Notes: a model not told the origin generated them from the sequence alone. DNA of 64,000 nucleotides from Diphasiastrum complanatum (GCA_029204225.1 CM055094.1:10897153-10961152); one strand, 5' to 3'. Positions 8,732-20,997 are shown, numbered from the stretch's first letter. Translations and numbers: made by a program.

Positions 8732-10095
8732 TTGGTTGCAAATCAAAATATCAAAGATAATGATTCAATCGGAAAGACATTGGGTGGTATATTAACATGT
8801 AAATCAATTGAATCTATGTTGATGAATAATAAAAGTCCACATATAAAGTCTAAAATTGTAGAGGGCTTGATGATGGTCATACGAAAATTCTTAGATATAA
8901 CTGTAATGCAAGGTGCTTGTGATTTTGCCGGGATAAGCAAGAAAGCATATGATACGATTTTTAAACTTATCATAGAAGCATTTAAGCAAGTTTGTATTGT
9001 AAAGGTTTCTCTTCCAAGGTCATATCATTTGAAACATGAGAGAAGTAGCTTAAATATATGAATGCATAAGATTATAGACACTTCATTTCATATTGAAGAG
9101 ACAAGGAAAATCAATTTCCTACAATGCATCAAATAACCTATTTGTGGATGTAAATCACTTACTAAGATATATGATTGTTTTTTATGAAATCACAATGGAA
9201 AAGGTAAGTGGTAAAATAATCATTGTGCTTAAGTTAGATGAGTTAGAAATAGTTAAAGGGCAAAAGATGGAGAGGGTTAGTATAACTCTCATGGATGGGG
9301 CACTTGGACAATCGATCGATCAAGGAGATTTTAACTTCAGTGTCCAATCAGAAAACGATATTTGGTGATTGGCAGCTTTCCAAGTATATTTGCTCATTCA
9401 ATAATAATAAATATTGCATGAAACTGGCAAAAACAATTACAAGAAGTACAGGTATAACAAGAGAAAATTAGGATCCAAAATGGAAATCTATATTTCCTAT
9501 TCCATTGAAAAATGTACACATTTGTACTCTTCATGCAGAGGTGAGGATAACAGAAAAACTTGTTGATCTTCACATATTATTTGCTTGGAATACCAAGCCA
9601 ACATCATCATCGAAACAAGCCAACTCTAGATTAGAAGATGTTCTATCAAAAGCAGGACTCCACAAGGGTCATGTAAAAATGATTAAAATCCTAAAAAAAA
9701 AAAAATTTACAAATACAAAGAAGCATATCATCCAAGATACTTGTGTGGAGTTTGTTGATGCCATATCAAAAGCATGGGGGCCAGATCACATTACGCATTA
9801 CATGGTCAGCTACTTTGAATGTTCCTTAATTTCCTATCATTACTCATTTCAATTTTGCTTTTGCTAATTCTATATTTCACTATTATGCAGCACATACTCA
9901 AGGATTGCACATCATTCTTTGCCAATACCTACGGGAGCATGAGTATATGGTCATCACAAGGAATGGAGACATCACATTGGCAAGCACGAGCAGCATTCCA
10001 TCGAAACACCCAACACGGGAAAACCAATGAAAAAGAAAGCTACATTATTCAATACTTTCAATGGTTTTACAGAAGAGTTCAAATTAGATAGATCA
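8732..10095 (+). pseudogene. Decayed spliced gene of unrecognised family
   Basis: Coding-like stretches follow one another on the plus strand: 8732-9061 (SIGKTLGGILTCKSIESML, ACDFAGISKKAYDTIFKLI), 9093-9368 (NNLFVDVNHLLRYMIVFYE, IIIVLKLDELEIVKGQKME, RVSITLMDGAL) and 9505-9804 (ICTLHAEVRITEKLVDLHI). An 86-nt GT-AG intron (9805-9890) then joins in frame to HILKDCTSFFANTYGSMSIW and GMETSHWQARAAFHRNTQHG. Frame shifts between the first blocks and a TAG near 9469 show decay. The protein has no retroelement polymerase or integrase motif. It may be a repeated, transposon-like gene family, but I cannot identify it. Confidence 0.5.
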
Positions 10096-11060
10096 CCAAA
10101 TCTTCAGATTATGACAAGTTCAGAAAAGCTTGCAAATTCATGGAGCAAGAGAGAAGAGCATCATAGTAAAATGATATGTATCGACTGTATACTGAATACA
10201 AAATTTTCGCTCTTCATCTACAGTTTTTGTATCTCCTTCAATGACTGTATTGCCATGAAGAAATTCTCTGCTTGAATATGCATCTAGTAGATGTGCATTA
10301 TCCTTGTTTCCACTTAGTTCAATATATGTAGAGTACACTGAATAATGAGAGCTCTCCTTAAAGCAACATTCTCATAAGTAAAACCTAGAATGTTCAAAAC
10401 ATAAGATCTCTTGACGAAAATGATCTCATTTGTCTTAACAAATTTATGTCCTCCTAGATAATAAAACAAAGATTTAACAGCCATTATGAGCGTCCGAAGT
10501 GACTAATGTTTCTGAAGGATGATGGGACTGAGGATGAGGCGATCTGCGAGATCTGAACTAACTGAATATATTCATAAACCTATACTGTTTTTGGGCACTT
10601 TCTTTGGGAAGTTGTCAGAAAAAATTGTGGGACCCGCTTCTGCTATCACTACACAAATGGTAGGCCTGCACCTGTTGTCCATGCATAGACAGCCAGGTCC
10701 TCTATGTCAAAGAAAGTTCTAATCAAAGCTCCTTATACATAATGTACAAAAGTTCTTCTAATAGTAACCTTTTTGTACACGTTCTAAATTGTACAGCTTG
10801 AAAGCTTTGTAACAAACTTTGAGAAAAAAAATTGTTTTAAGCTTTTGTCAAGCTTTGTATCAAAAACTTTTTAACTTGACTCCTCAGGTCATAAGGTCAT
10901 GTGGTTAAGAGGTGACGTCATGAATGGGGGATAGGAACGACCCATGTGGCCCAAGGTTGTGAGGTGACTTGGTGATCAGAGGGTGTGGTTGTGCCCGTAA
11001 GGGTTGCCACATAAGGTAGAGGATCATGCCCAGGTAGTATGGCTCATGAGAGATGGAAAA
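10096..11060. other. No recognisable feature
   Basis: The short open frames here show no known motif. The part from 10920 to 11060 is more GC-rich and holds several GAGGTGACTT-like phrases, but no element ends were found. Confidence 0.4.
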
Positions 11061-11385
11061 GAGGTGTGGAAAAGGGGGCTATAGGCCTTACTCCCTCATT
11101 CACCTGCTTCACTTTTCGGCATAGCTCTTGAAGAGCTTTTGGGACTTCTAGGCCTTTTGCTACCAAACTCTTGCCATTTTTTGTAACAAACCTTCCTTTG
11201 TGCGTATTGGAGCCAACCATGCCCTCTGGTGAAGGAACTTCCTTACCAAAGCCTTTGCTTGAAGATGATTTGGTTTAGCTATTTCATGCCATTAATATTT
11301 TGCATAATCAAATTTAAAAATGCAATCCAAACATTGGACAGCTGAGAAAGAATGGCAAAGTTTTAGCCAATCCTGACCTGTCGTC

Positions 11386-11950
11386 ATGTACCCCATGTTC
11401 AACTCGAAGTTTTTCTCGGGTGATAAAAAGGACCGACATCCCGATGTGGTGTTGTCCTGGTTGGATCAGTGGAATAGTCATTTCATGCATGATTTACCGA
11501 ATAGTACTAAAATTGCTATTGCCCTCATGTTTTTGCACAGTAAGGCATTTACATGGTGGCAAAATCTTAAGGATAGGGTGAATGCCCCTTCCACATAGGA
11601 CACTTTTCAGAATGCCTTCAAACTAGCAATTTTAATGGTCTTGGACGAGTTTGAATATTATCGTCAAATTTCTACCATAGAATAGGCCGTTAGATGCCTA
11701 TTTGCAGGAATTTCAAGAAGTGTTGCCTCGATTTGTGATCGATCCCACACTAATTAAATTAAAATTTATTTTGGGGCTTCCTAAAGAATTTCAACTTGAA
11801 GTGCGACGTAACCAACCACATAACCTCGAAGATGCACTTCGCTTTGCGAAGATCTTTGACGACACTCGTCCTAGTGCTCGGAAGGAGCAAAGTATTCCGA
11901 AGGCTGAAACAAAGGAGAAGAAATTCTTCAAAAAGTACGGAAAAAGATAA
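11386..11950 (+). pseudogene. Ty3/gypsy gag fragment
   Basis: The frame reads KFFSGDKKDRHPDVVLSWLD, then IAIALMFLHSKAFTWWQNLK, the hydrophobic-WW signature of plant Ty3 gag (retrotrans_gag). It is interrupted by TAG at 11596-11598 and resumes after a frame change as LPRFVIDPTLIKLKFILGLP and DALRFAKIFDDTRPSAR (11702-11950). No zinc knuckle follows. A shortened version is in copy 1 at 3830-4030. Confidence 0.7.
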
Positions 11951-12465
11951 GATTCTTTAAGAGCTAAGCTTACTTATTTGGTCATCTTGGGACTTCTTTA
12001 GCATTTTTAATTGGTCATCTTTCATGTCTTGTGATTTGGCACTTCTCAATACAAACTTTTGCAAACTTTTGTTGTTGCTACTTGTGGTAAATTTATGGTG
12101 TGTCAAAATAATCAACAGCGAAACTTCAAAAGCATGCCACAATTGAATGAATCTTGCAAATAAGCCTACACATTTTTTAAAGCTCAAGGTTTTTTCATAA
12201 TAGAAAGACGTCATTATTTTTAATTAACAAGATTCATCAATGATGTATATGTATAAACATCACATTCCATTTGCATCAAAATACACATTGAGGGGGAAAG
12301 ATAGCACATGCAATGGGCCGTATTGAAATAGTAGTCAATCAATGACATTATTTCTTGTTGATAGGGAGAGAAACTTGAATGAAAAAGTTCCCTGAAAGTT
12401 TTATATTTTGTTCCTTTTAGTTGGAGCAAATTACAGCAAGCCTTTGTCATGGGAGAGAAGATTGG

Positions 12466-14545
12466 AGGCATGCATTTCTTATCTGAAGGTGAGAAGTTGG
12501 ATGGTTCAAATTATCAAATTTGGAAAATTAAAGTACAAACTAATTGTTGGTTGACCTATGGGACATTGTAGAGGATAAGCAGCCAAACACTTTGAAGTAA
12601 TGAACAAGAAGCTCATCCTACTTCTACTTCTGCTGATTCTTCATTTGCAAATCATATATAAAATAAGATGACGCGCAAAGCATTGTTAGTGTTAGCATTG
12701 TGTGTTGTAAATGCCTTTCTTCCTCTAGTACTTGGTTGTAAAACTGCTCCTGAAGCAAGGCTGGTTCTATTTAGAAAACCCTCCCAAACCATATTTTCAC
12801 GCTCCAACATAAGTTACTTAACTGCAGGTTGAGCAGTACTGAAAGAATCGTTCAATATCTCACCAGAATTAACTCCTATAGAACTGAATTAAAGGAAGCA
12901 GGTAAGCTAGTCAAGGATGAGGATTTCATTCCTATGGTGCTGAATGGGCTTTCTGAATCATTTCATGGAGACTGGAGTAACAACAACCCTAATGTTTCTA
13001 AGCTAAACACTCACTTATGATCTTATTGACTTCAAGAGGAGGCTTTGCAAGATAATTATGGTAGAAATAAAGAGTCCAGTGATGCATTGATCACCACAAG
13101 CTTCAATTCTAAAACCATAACACAAGGCAAAGATAATAAGAAGTTTTGTAATTTTTGTGGAAAGACAATCCATTTAGAGAAAAACTCTTGGACAAAGAAT
13201 AAGAAAACAAAAGATACAATTTCTGCCTCTACTTCTTTTTCACAAAAGTGTAATAAAGTTTGTCTTATTGCACCAAGGGAAGTGATACTGACGATGAGTG
13301 CAGGATTAAAATAGCTACGAGTGCAATGACGGCCCTAGTCCTAAAGCAGAAGGAAGAGGCAAACCCTGCCTTGGATGATTCACTTTAGATGCTTTGTGAC
13401 AAGAAAATAAAAAATTTACATATTCAAAAAAATCATTAAATAGTTCATGTTTAATGCACGAATCAATTTATTATTTAAAGTATCGTATTCAAAAACGTTT
13501 TTTTTGGGGCCACTTCACAAGTGTTTTCATGAGTGGTTCTTTAACCCTACCAGAAGTGAGGCAGACAACAAGGTTGTACTAGGAGATTCTAGTACACATC
13601 ATGGTGGGGAAGGGAAATATAAATCTACAATGTTCAGATTCTAGCTTGAATTGTGTGATCAAGAATGCCCTGTTCATCCCAAATTAAACTAAGAATTGTT
13701 AAGCGTTGGAAGATGTACAGATGCTGGTCATAAAGTTGAGTTTGAGAGTGACAAATGCGTGATCCAGTCTCTCAAGACTTATGTTGTGGTCCCCAAGGAG
13801 TGCACAGGTCTAATCGGTTGGACAGGCCACATTTCTCAAGCTGAAAATTGCCTTAGCTGTAAAAACCTTAGAGGACTACCGTAATTCACTGTGGCGTCAG
13901 CGATATGGTCACATTAGTCAAGGAGCAGTCATTTGCCTGTACAGTAGAAACTCATGTTACTAATCTACCCAAGATTACTGATTTAAATAGCATTTGCAAA
14001 AACCATAAAAAGGCTCATATTGAAAGCTTAAGTAGGGCTGATTCCACTAGATCTGGTGCACATGGATCTTCCCCAACTTTACCATTAGAAAAGAGCCTTC
14101 ATTATCTGGTGTGTGTGGATGATTTTACATGGTTGTCCTGGATTTACTTTCTAAAGCACAAATTTGAAACATTTTCCAGTTTTAGGAACTTAAGGCATGC
14201 ATAGAAACCCAACTATTGAGGAAGATTAAGGCCATCAAGTCTGATAGGGGTGGAGAGTTTAAATCGGCAAAATTTTCTCAAATTTGTAAAACTCATGGGA
14301 TAATACAACAACTAACTCCATCATACTCACACCAGTCAAATGGTGTTGTTGAGACGAAGAACATTGTGATAGTTGAGTGTGTTATTTCAATGTTAAAGGC
14401 AAGGAATATGCCTAACCATATTTGGGCACATGCTGCAAGCACTACGGTGTATATCATGAACCTGACCCCTTATCACGATTCCGGACATAATGAAGAGGCT
14501 TCTTTAAAAAAAAAAACATTACTCAGTGTTGTCAACTTATTACCC
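12466..14545 (+). pseudogene. Ty1/copia gag to integrase, decayed
   Basis: Order of parts: gag N-terminus (GEKLDGSNYQIWKIKVQT, about 12486), UBN2 region (12829-13020), zinc knuckle CNFCGKTIHLEKNSW with the last Cys lost (13144-13190), LLSVGRCTDAGHKVEFESD (13696), LWRQRYGHIS (13890), then the integrase core with YLVCVDDFTWLSW (first Asp, about 14104), IKSDRGGEFKSAKF (second Asp, about 14236) and HQSNGVVETKN (Glu, about 14330). A frameshift lies near 14200 and multiple stops occur. Protease motif, RT and RNase H are absent. Confidence 0.75.
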
Positions 14546-14799
14546 AAATAAAATTCAACATTCATGGTTGGAAGCAGATTGTTTTAAGGATATGCAGAAT
14601 TTTCTAGGTGGTTGGTTGGATTTTATGATCCTTCGCAGCCTCAATATGGCATTTTTAAGCCATGACAGGCCTGCTGATGCTTTGGTGTTGAGTTTTTGGT
14701 CCATAAATGTATTTATTTTGGCCAACAAAATGGGTCCTCTAGGAGCTCTATGCCTTGGACCCACCCTCGTATTGTTTGTAGTCACCCTGGAAAAATTGC

Positions 14800-15030
14800 C
14801 CTTTACAATTGATGTCGACAAACATTCTCATTACCTTTGGCAATTTTCAGTTCAGCCATAACATCGAAACATCTCCATTTTGCAGTATCTTCTTTGGCAG
14901 CTTTAGTTCTATGGTGGAACTTTCTAGCATCTTCAGTTGTCTCATTTTTACTAGCAACTTTATTCTGTGCAACATTTTTCACTTTTTATAGTTATTTCTG
15001 TGACAAAAAATGTGGACACTTTCTTTTGTG
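14800..15030 (-). other. Candidate minus-strand coding stretch, duplicated
   Basis: The minus frame reads NKVASKNETTEDARKFHHR and KAAKEDTAKWRCFDVMAELK. Its charged, Lys/Glu-rich composition looks coding, and the copy at about 5205-5430 keeps it. No family is recognised and no splice sites are certain. Confidence 0.2.
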
Positions 15031-15579
15031 AGTCAAGGAGAGTTATAGATAGTTGCTTTGACCCTTGTGACCCAGCCCACTACTAATTAAAAGTCATATG
15101 GGCTCTGTTTCATAGATTTATTCTGACCTCCAAATAAACCTGAAAAAGCTTACTTTCATTGATCCTCTGCAGGATTCTCATCAGGCTCACAGCTCAGCAC
15201 TTTGCACAAGCTGCTAAAAGAGTTGATATTCATTCTGTCAATGTTTTAGCCGTGAAGTTACATCATTGGGGCATACGATGATTTTGTTTTGCAAATTATC
15301 TTCTAGCTGCGTTACTTTGTTTGGAAAAATTAGTGTGCATGTACTTACCAGCTTTAGGAGACTTGACCTCCATCTCTAGCCATATAGCAATTGTATTCTT
15401 TCTGGTTACTATCAGTCAAATTATAAGCCCTTATTCACTAAATTTGTCATTACAATATGTTCTCTGACTTCTATCTCAAAATGGGCTTGCTCCTTACTTC
15501 TTTTCCTCCCAAGATCTTCTTAAAACTATCATATATTTTCTATTTGGAAGTCTCATGAACGTTTTCATTCTTTGTTCAG

Positions 15580-16990
15580 CTCCGGGCCTCGCCCAAATTT
15601 TTTTGGAAATCCTTACCGGGCAGAATGGCCTGTGCCCGGCTCCTTCCATTGCGTAATGGAGTCTTTGACTTTTCCACATGCCATTTACAAAGCATAATCA
15701 GCACTGTGGTTTTTTTTGGACCAATGAGAAACTGCCACATGGCAGTCTGACGCGCACAGTCTGATGCGGACTGACGCGCGTTTGGAATGTGCTTCAGAAT
15801 TTTATAATTTTCAAAAAAAAATCAAGTGACATTTTATGCTTTTTAAAAAGCCCAAAAACTGGGCGTAATCAGCACTAAGAATCCATTACGTGTTTGTAGT
15901 GGAGCTGCAAGGCGTTCATAATCAATCGGACAACAAAAGTGGATGATAATTTCACTTTAATCCAGTGCCATATCTAGAAATTTTTAATGATGTACTAAAG
16001 ACAACTGTATCAACATTCTTAAAGGAGTAGCCATATAAAAGGTACATTCATAATCTTTCTCAATTTGATTCCTCACGTTTATAGTGCACCAATAATTTTG
16101 AAACTTACTTAGAAATTCGTTTGACAGGCTGTACCTTATCAAATACTTACAAAAGTCTAGAACAGAGTCTTCCATCTACCATTCCAGCTTTCATTTCTTT
16201 ACTGTTAAACTGAAAACATAACTAGGATTTGATATTTAACTGGTGTCTTAGGTGGAAATTTTCAAAGACATTCTCCTTAAATATTTTCCTTGCATGCCAA
16301 ATTTGTGCTTTAGATAGTTTCCTCAGAGTGGAGATAGATTCAAAAAGAAGATATTTGAGATCTCCTGTTGTTTGGCCTGATTCAAGGGAAATTATAACTA
16401 TAACATTTCGTATATGGAAGAAAAACTCTACGGTACTGCAATTGCTTGAAAGGGAGAAGCTTGCTATTTCAAACTTTCTAGGCTCACAAAGCAGTATAGC
16501 ACACATGAGATTGTCACCCATTTAACCCATCTGCCAATTAATGGTAGTCATTATGGTTCACAAGCATGCATGATATTGCTCAGTATGCAGAAACAATCCT
16601 CAGATCGTGACAGGATAGGCAGTTGTGTTCCTTGTTGCAAGTCTAGAATGAGCATGATAGTCATTTCGGACTTTAACTTCCACGAAGATGTCTTCTGCAT
16701 TCCATAAAAATTTTCTTTGTTACAAGTATCATTCACCAATGACATTAATATGGTCCCTTTTGTCTTCAGGTTACAAAGAGTCTATAAGATTTTCTTTAAA
16801 CTATGCCATTCAAAGTGAGTTTCATTTCTTCTTGAAACATTCTCTTTTGAAGGGCATTGAGCTTGCAAATTAGAAGTTGAACCTCATTCAAATCAGAATT
16901 TAAAACATGAGGATCACGAATTTAGCAGCCTTTATGGTCAAGATTATTTTCATCATATGGACAAGATCTTGTAGTAGAACATCAACTGAC
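15580..16990. other. No recognisable gene; possible insertion at 15580-15892
   Basis: 15580-15892 replaces what copy 1 has between 5995 and 6799. It is GC-richer, with repeated short phrases (CATAATCAGCACT near 15697 and CGTAATCAGCACT near 15864; GACGCGC twice near 15750-15780). From 15930 to 16990 no coding signal is visible. Confidence 0.35.
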
Positions 16991-17013
16991 TCAATGGATG
17001 GTCTTTATACAAG

Positions 17014-17083
17014 GTATGCTGGTCTGGATTGTTTAGAATGTGTTTTGGATTGGATTCCAATACGTAATGGGAGCTGCGTGAAG
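17014..17083 (+). other. EGF/laminin-like cysteine-rich exon
   Basis: After TTTATACAAG (acceptor ending 17013), the frame reads YAGLDCLECVLDWIPIRNGS then CVK, followed by a donor-like AAG|GTTCCT. GYxGxxCxxC followed by GxC is the end of an EGF/laminin-type module. It would continue the exon at 6050-6307, which ends CSCFE before GYAG, except for a one-base phase mismatch at the join. The frame can also run on without splicing to a TAG at 17110. Confidence 0.45.
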
Positions 17084-17721
17084 GTTCCTGCTCCAAAACT
17101 TTGGGAAGGTTAGCTGTGGCATACGCTGGAGCAAGTCTGCATTCAAGCATTGCAGGATATTCTTCACCAAATAATACACATGTCAAACTAGGTCCTTCTT
17201 TTGAAATGGGTATCGTTTAGCAATATTAAACACTTTCAAAGGAAGTTCTACATTCTTATTGTGTTTGTTGGTATGCCAACTGTTACTATCACTCATGTGT
17301 CAAAGGCATCAATATTATTAGCTCACAACTTGTTGAAGGAAAGTATATAATAAATGCAATTTTCCCGTCGCTACATCACTTTAAATTCGACTTGGTCTAT
17401 TGAATGCTCTCAAAGTTCGACGAATGTTTTTCCACATGAATTTATCACAATTCAACATCCATGGAACACAAGTGCTACTAATCAAAAGTAGGATAAGAAG
17501 AAAACTACTCACTCCATGATGATTGTGCCATATGCCAACCCTAGGCAGCAACAAGTTGTACAATGTTGTGAGCATATTCTCAAGAACCAGCGTTCGTGTG
17601 CACACTTCATTGTAATTCTTCTCTTGACTAATATCTTGAAGCGCGAAACGTTTTCTTAAAGACTTCACCACTGCTATGTAATAGCAAATGGCAATCAAAT
17701 CCATCATATCAATGTCTTCCT

Positions 17722-18320
17722 TTGCTACAAGGACCATTGCGACGGGAGTTGGAATGGACACGAAAAACTGTAATTATGGCAGTGTGTTTACTTTTAGCAT
17801 CAATTTTGTTTGTGTTATTCTCTTTCGTTGCAGCCATCATTGCAGTGTTACCTAATGAGTGGAGTCATAGAGTGTCAACATTTAGCATATCCATGTTGGG
17901 CGGAGCCATACGTCTTATGGTTTTATACTTATTCACCTTGACTAGATTAGTAAGGCTTGTCTTTTATACAATGTTGCTTAATAACTGGAGTCATAGAGTG
18001 CTAACATTTAGCACGTTCATGTTCTGCGGCATACAGACTCACCCAACATGGATGTGCTAAATGTTGACAGTCTATGACTCCAGTTATTAGGCAACACTGT
18101 ATAAAATTCAAGCCTTACTAATCTAGTCAATGTGCCCAACATGGATGTGATAAACGTTGACACTCTTAAGACTCCAGTTATTAAGCAACACTGCAATGAT
18201 AACTACAACGAGAAAAAAAACACACAAATAAAATCAATGTTAAAAGTAAGTTCACCGCCATAATTACGGTTCTTTGCGTCCATTCCAACTCTCGTCGCAA
18301 CAGTGCTTGTAGTAAAGGAG
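17722..18320. repeat. Inverted repeat (foldback) containing duplicated TM-protein coding
   Basis: 17722-17905 is an inverted copy of about 18131-18310. Both arms encode RRELEWT(R/Q)(K/R)TVIMAV followed by a hydrophobic run. The centre repeats a shorter unit around CCAACATGGATGTG(C/A)TAAA in both directions (near 17870, 17998, 18047 and 18128). The whole can fold back on itself. The right arm is continuous with the ankyrin fragment, so it is the source and the left arm the copy. Confidence 0.7.
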
Positions 18321-18790
18321 GTGATTGGAGCTCTGCATCATACGACAAGATTCGACATGAGATCCTGAGCAGGAGGGAGACATCCCTAAACCTAAGTTCA
18401 CACAATACTCCGAATGATTCATACCTAAACCTTCGCGGTTGAGAAGCAGCTTCATGCGAACAGAGTAGGAGTGTAAGACAGCCAAATGCAGGGCCGATAA
18501 TATGAAACCGTACCTTGGGGATTCTTTGTTTTGTGTCAGCTCAGCGATTTCTCACGTCAAGAAGTTGAAGTGGAGAGAAGAGTGCATTCACATCTGTCCG
18601 GGTATCCTTCTCCGGGAGACGTATTGCCAGTCCTGCGGAGCACCGCTAGCTAGATGCAACGGGTGTGCGCCTCGCATCATCAACTGTGTTCGCGCACTCT
18701 TCCGGAATTAACTGTAGAAGTTTAGAAACATTGCAATTATTGACCGAGCTCACTCACGGCTGCGTGCAACGGAGTCATGCCCCAATTATG
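18181..18790 (-). pseudogene. Ankyrin-repeat membrane protein fragment
   Basis: Read on the minus strand, three ankyrin-type cores occur in order: GMTPLHAAVSE (about 18783), RGAHPLHLASG (about 18675) and LSALHLAVLHSYSVRMKLLL (about 18500). They lie in different frames or are separated by stops. A C-terminal part follows with RRELEWTQRTVIMAV and a hydrophobic segment (18300-18190). Plant ankyrin-TM proteins have this order, but the spacing is too short for full repeats. I infer a broken ankyrin-TM gene; introns could explain some breaks. Confidence 0.5.
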
Positions 18791-18960
18791 TTTCTTGGTT
18801 TCCAAGGGGAGGCTCGAACCTGGGACCAAAGAAACTTTGGATGCCAAGCTAACCAGTTGAGCCAACCCCGTTGGGTTGTGCCCCAATTATGCTTCTTGGT
18901 TTCCAAGGGGAGGCTCGAACCTGAGACCAAAGAAACTTTGGTTGTGCCCCAATTATGAAG
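18777..18960 (-). repeat. tRNA-derived (SINE-like) repeat, partly duplicated
   Basis: On the minus strand, GGTTGGCTCAACTGGTTAGC (about 18870-18851) resembles a tRNA 5' half with box A, and GGTTCGAGCCTC (about 18817) a box B. A second copy at about 18886-18944 repeats the box-B half and the flanks but lacks the box-A half. The unit is bounded by repeated GGGGCACAACC phrases. It directly abuts the ankyrin fragment. Confidence 0.5.
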
Positions 18961-19320
18961 CAGTTTGAAAAGAAAGGGCACAAGAGACGGATCAGGGTCC
19001 TCGCCTCCTCAACGATACTCTCTGCATATCCTTAACCTCTATTCTAATTCATGGTTCAAACAAAGTTGCAGGATACAAAGAATCTCATCCTTTCATTCAT
19101 AATAATATAATATATATTATACCAACAACACACACAAAAACTAGCACTTTCCACGGTGCATATTTTCTATACCCAACAGCACAAACCATATCTTTTTATA
19201 TAAACAAAGAAACGACATACCAAGGACTAATGTATATAGGTATACCAAGGACTACTTGCATTTGATGTGACATGTGTCACAATTTGCCACCCTCCTAGCA
19301 ACAACTCACCCCCTTAATAA

Positions 19321-19581
19321 TGTGGATGAAATTACAAACTCAAGACCAACACACAGCTAGTCAAGATTCTACAGCGGCTTAAAGATTTTGGACATAACTT
19401 GGCAAAAATGTTAAAGAATCAAGTTCACTTGCATTACAATACAACGTGTTACCTGTTACAAAATCCATAATCAAAGCTTTTCTAAAAACTAATTCCTAAC
19501 CAAAAAATCCCCCTTCAAAGTTTGCAAATTTTTACGCAAATAGGACTTATGATCCTTATGATCATTTGTGATTTTCAAGAC
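19321..19581 (+). repeat. Left arm of a 2.7-kb inverted repeat
   Basis: It is the reverse complement of 21691-21979, near 95% identical apart from two small insertions in the right arm. The arms flank a copia fragment. They could be LTR or internal parts of one family inserted in opposite directions. Confidence 0.8.
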
Positions 19582-19994
19582 CATCCTTTTGTTAATGAGC
19601 ATCTTGAAAAGCCGTTCGGATCGGATCACTCCCGGGTCAAATCGGTTCAGATTATTTTCGACCCTTCACTAAATTATCTGGGCGGGTTCGGAACAACAGA
19701 TCGGGTCTAATTTTTCAGACCCCGAAAAATTAGACCCTCAACATATTTTTTGATCCAGTGTATATTTCTCAACCCTTTGTATAAAATTTGACCCTATGTA
19801 ATTTTTCGATACTATCAGTTAGAAATTCGACCCAACGACTTTACATTGATGTCCGCCAACTTTGTACATGCATTTATGGCATAAAGGCGGTTGTAATACT
19901 TGTAGGAAATTCAGTTGTAGATATTTTCAGTATATCAAACTTAGAATCTTCATCAGAAACTTCTTCTGATATTCCAAGTCTGATAATTCATTAA

Positions 19995-20997
19995 TCTGTA
20001 TCATCGTTATCACGATCAACAAGCTGAAGTTATAACTTCATACAATTGTACTCATTTTTTATAATAATCAGAGTGCAATTTGTCCTACTACTGTAATTGT
20101 TCTATTGCTCATTTGTATAAATCCTTCGTTTGAATCATTTTGCTGCTAATTGTGGTGCTTATGATCATCTGCTTCTCATTGCAGATTATTAGTCTTGTTA
20201 ATTCTATCAAGACAACATTCTAGCAAGCGTGTAGCCAATAGTATTCTGAAATCATTGTTACTACCAACGATCTTGCTCACCCAGAATGGATCTATCTTCT
20301 CTAATCGAGAAACTGGATGGAGGGAACTATCATCTCTGGAAGTTCAAAATGAAGGTCATGTTATTAGCCAAGGAACTGTGGCACGTTGTTGACGACACAG
20401 AAGTCAAGCCAAAAGGTGATGCATCCATTATCAATAAATTGAAACTGAGAGATGGCAAGGCATTTGCAATGATTACTCTCAATATCAAGGTGTTGGAAGT
20501 ATTTCCACTCCGCTAAGTGGCTAGGTCTAAAGAGAGTTTCGTGCATAGTATAGTGGTAGACCGCTCCACCTTCTAAGTTCTACAAGCTATCAACTATAAA
20601 TAAAGAACAATAACAAAAAGGGAGCACCAAGGCTTTCCCAACTGGTGCTTGGAACGGAAACTAATTAGATGTGACTAAGGCGATACCCAACTAGTCACTA
20701 CTTGGAAATCTTTCTTGGATAAGAAATTTTTCTTCTTCATTGGATAAGAAATCTTTCTTTTGTGAGTCATGCATCTATGGGAAGCACTCTAGAAGCAAGT
20801 TTCCCAAATCACATTCCATCAAAACAAAGCATGTATTGGATCTTGTACATAGTGATCTTTGTGGTCCAATGCCAACTCTGTCCTTAGGAGATGCAATCTA
20901 TTTTATCACTTTCATAGATGATTATTTTAGATGGTCTCCAGTCATGTTCATGTTCAATTATCAACAACTGGCAAATTTGCCTTCTGTTGAGTTGTGA
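19995..20997 (+). pseudogene. Ty1/copia fragment: leader, gag start, integrase start
   Basis: MDLSSLIEKLDGGNYHLWKF (from 20286) and MKVMLLAKELWHVVDDTEV are the start of a copia gag. After an internal break near 20500, CESCIYGKHSRSKFPKSHS and LDLVHSDLCGPMPT with FITFIDDYFRW (20740-20940) are the zinc-binding end and first-Asp region of integrase. The leader around 20020-20090 is homologous, inverted, to 33600-33680. Protease, most of integrase and RT are missing. Confidence 0.75.

Larger units (their letters stand above)
11061..15579 (+). repeat. Segmental duplication, copy 2 (longer version)
   Basis: This is the fuller partner of 3568-5994. It carries gypsy gag (11386-11950), copia gag (from about 12466), an integrase core and the same 0.8-kb tail. 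Most sequence missing from copy 1 is present here, so copy 1 is the derived, deleted form. After 15579 copy 2 has about 310 bp not in copy 1, then 35 bp matching 6800-6832. Confidence 0.85.
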
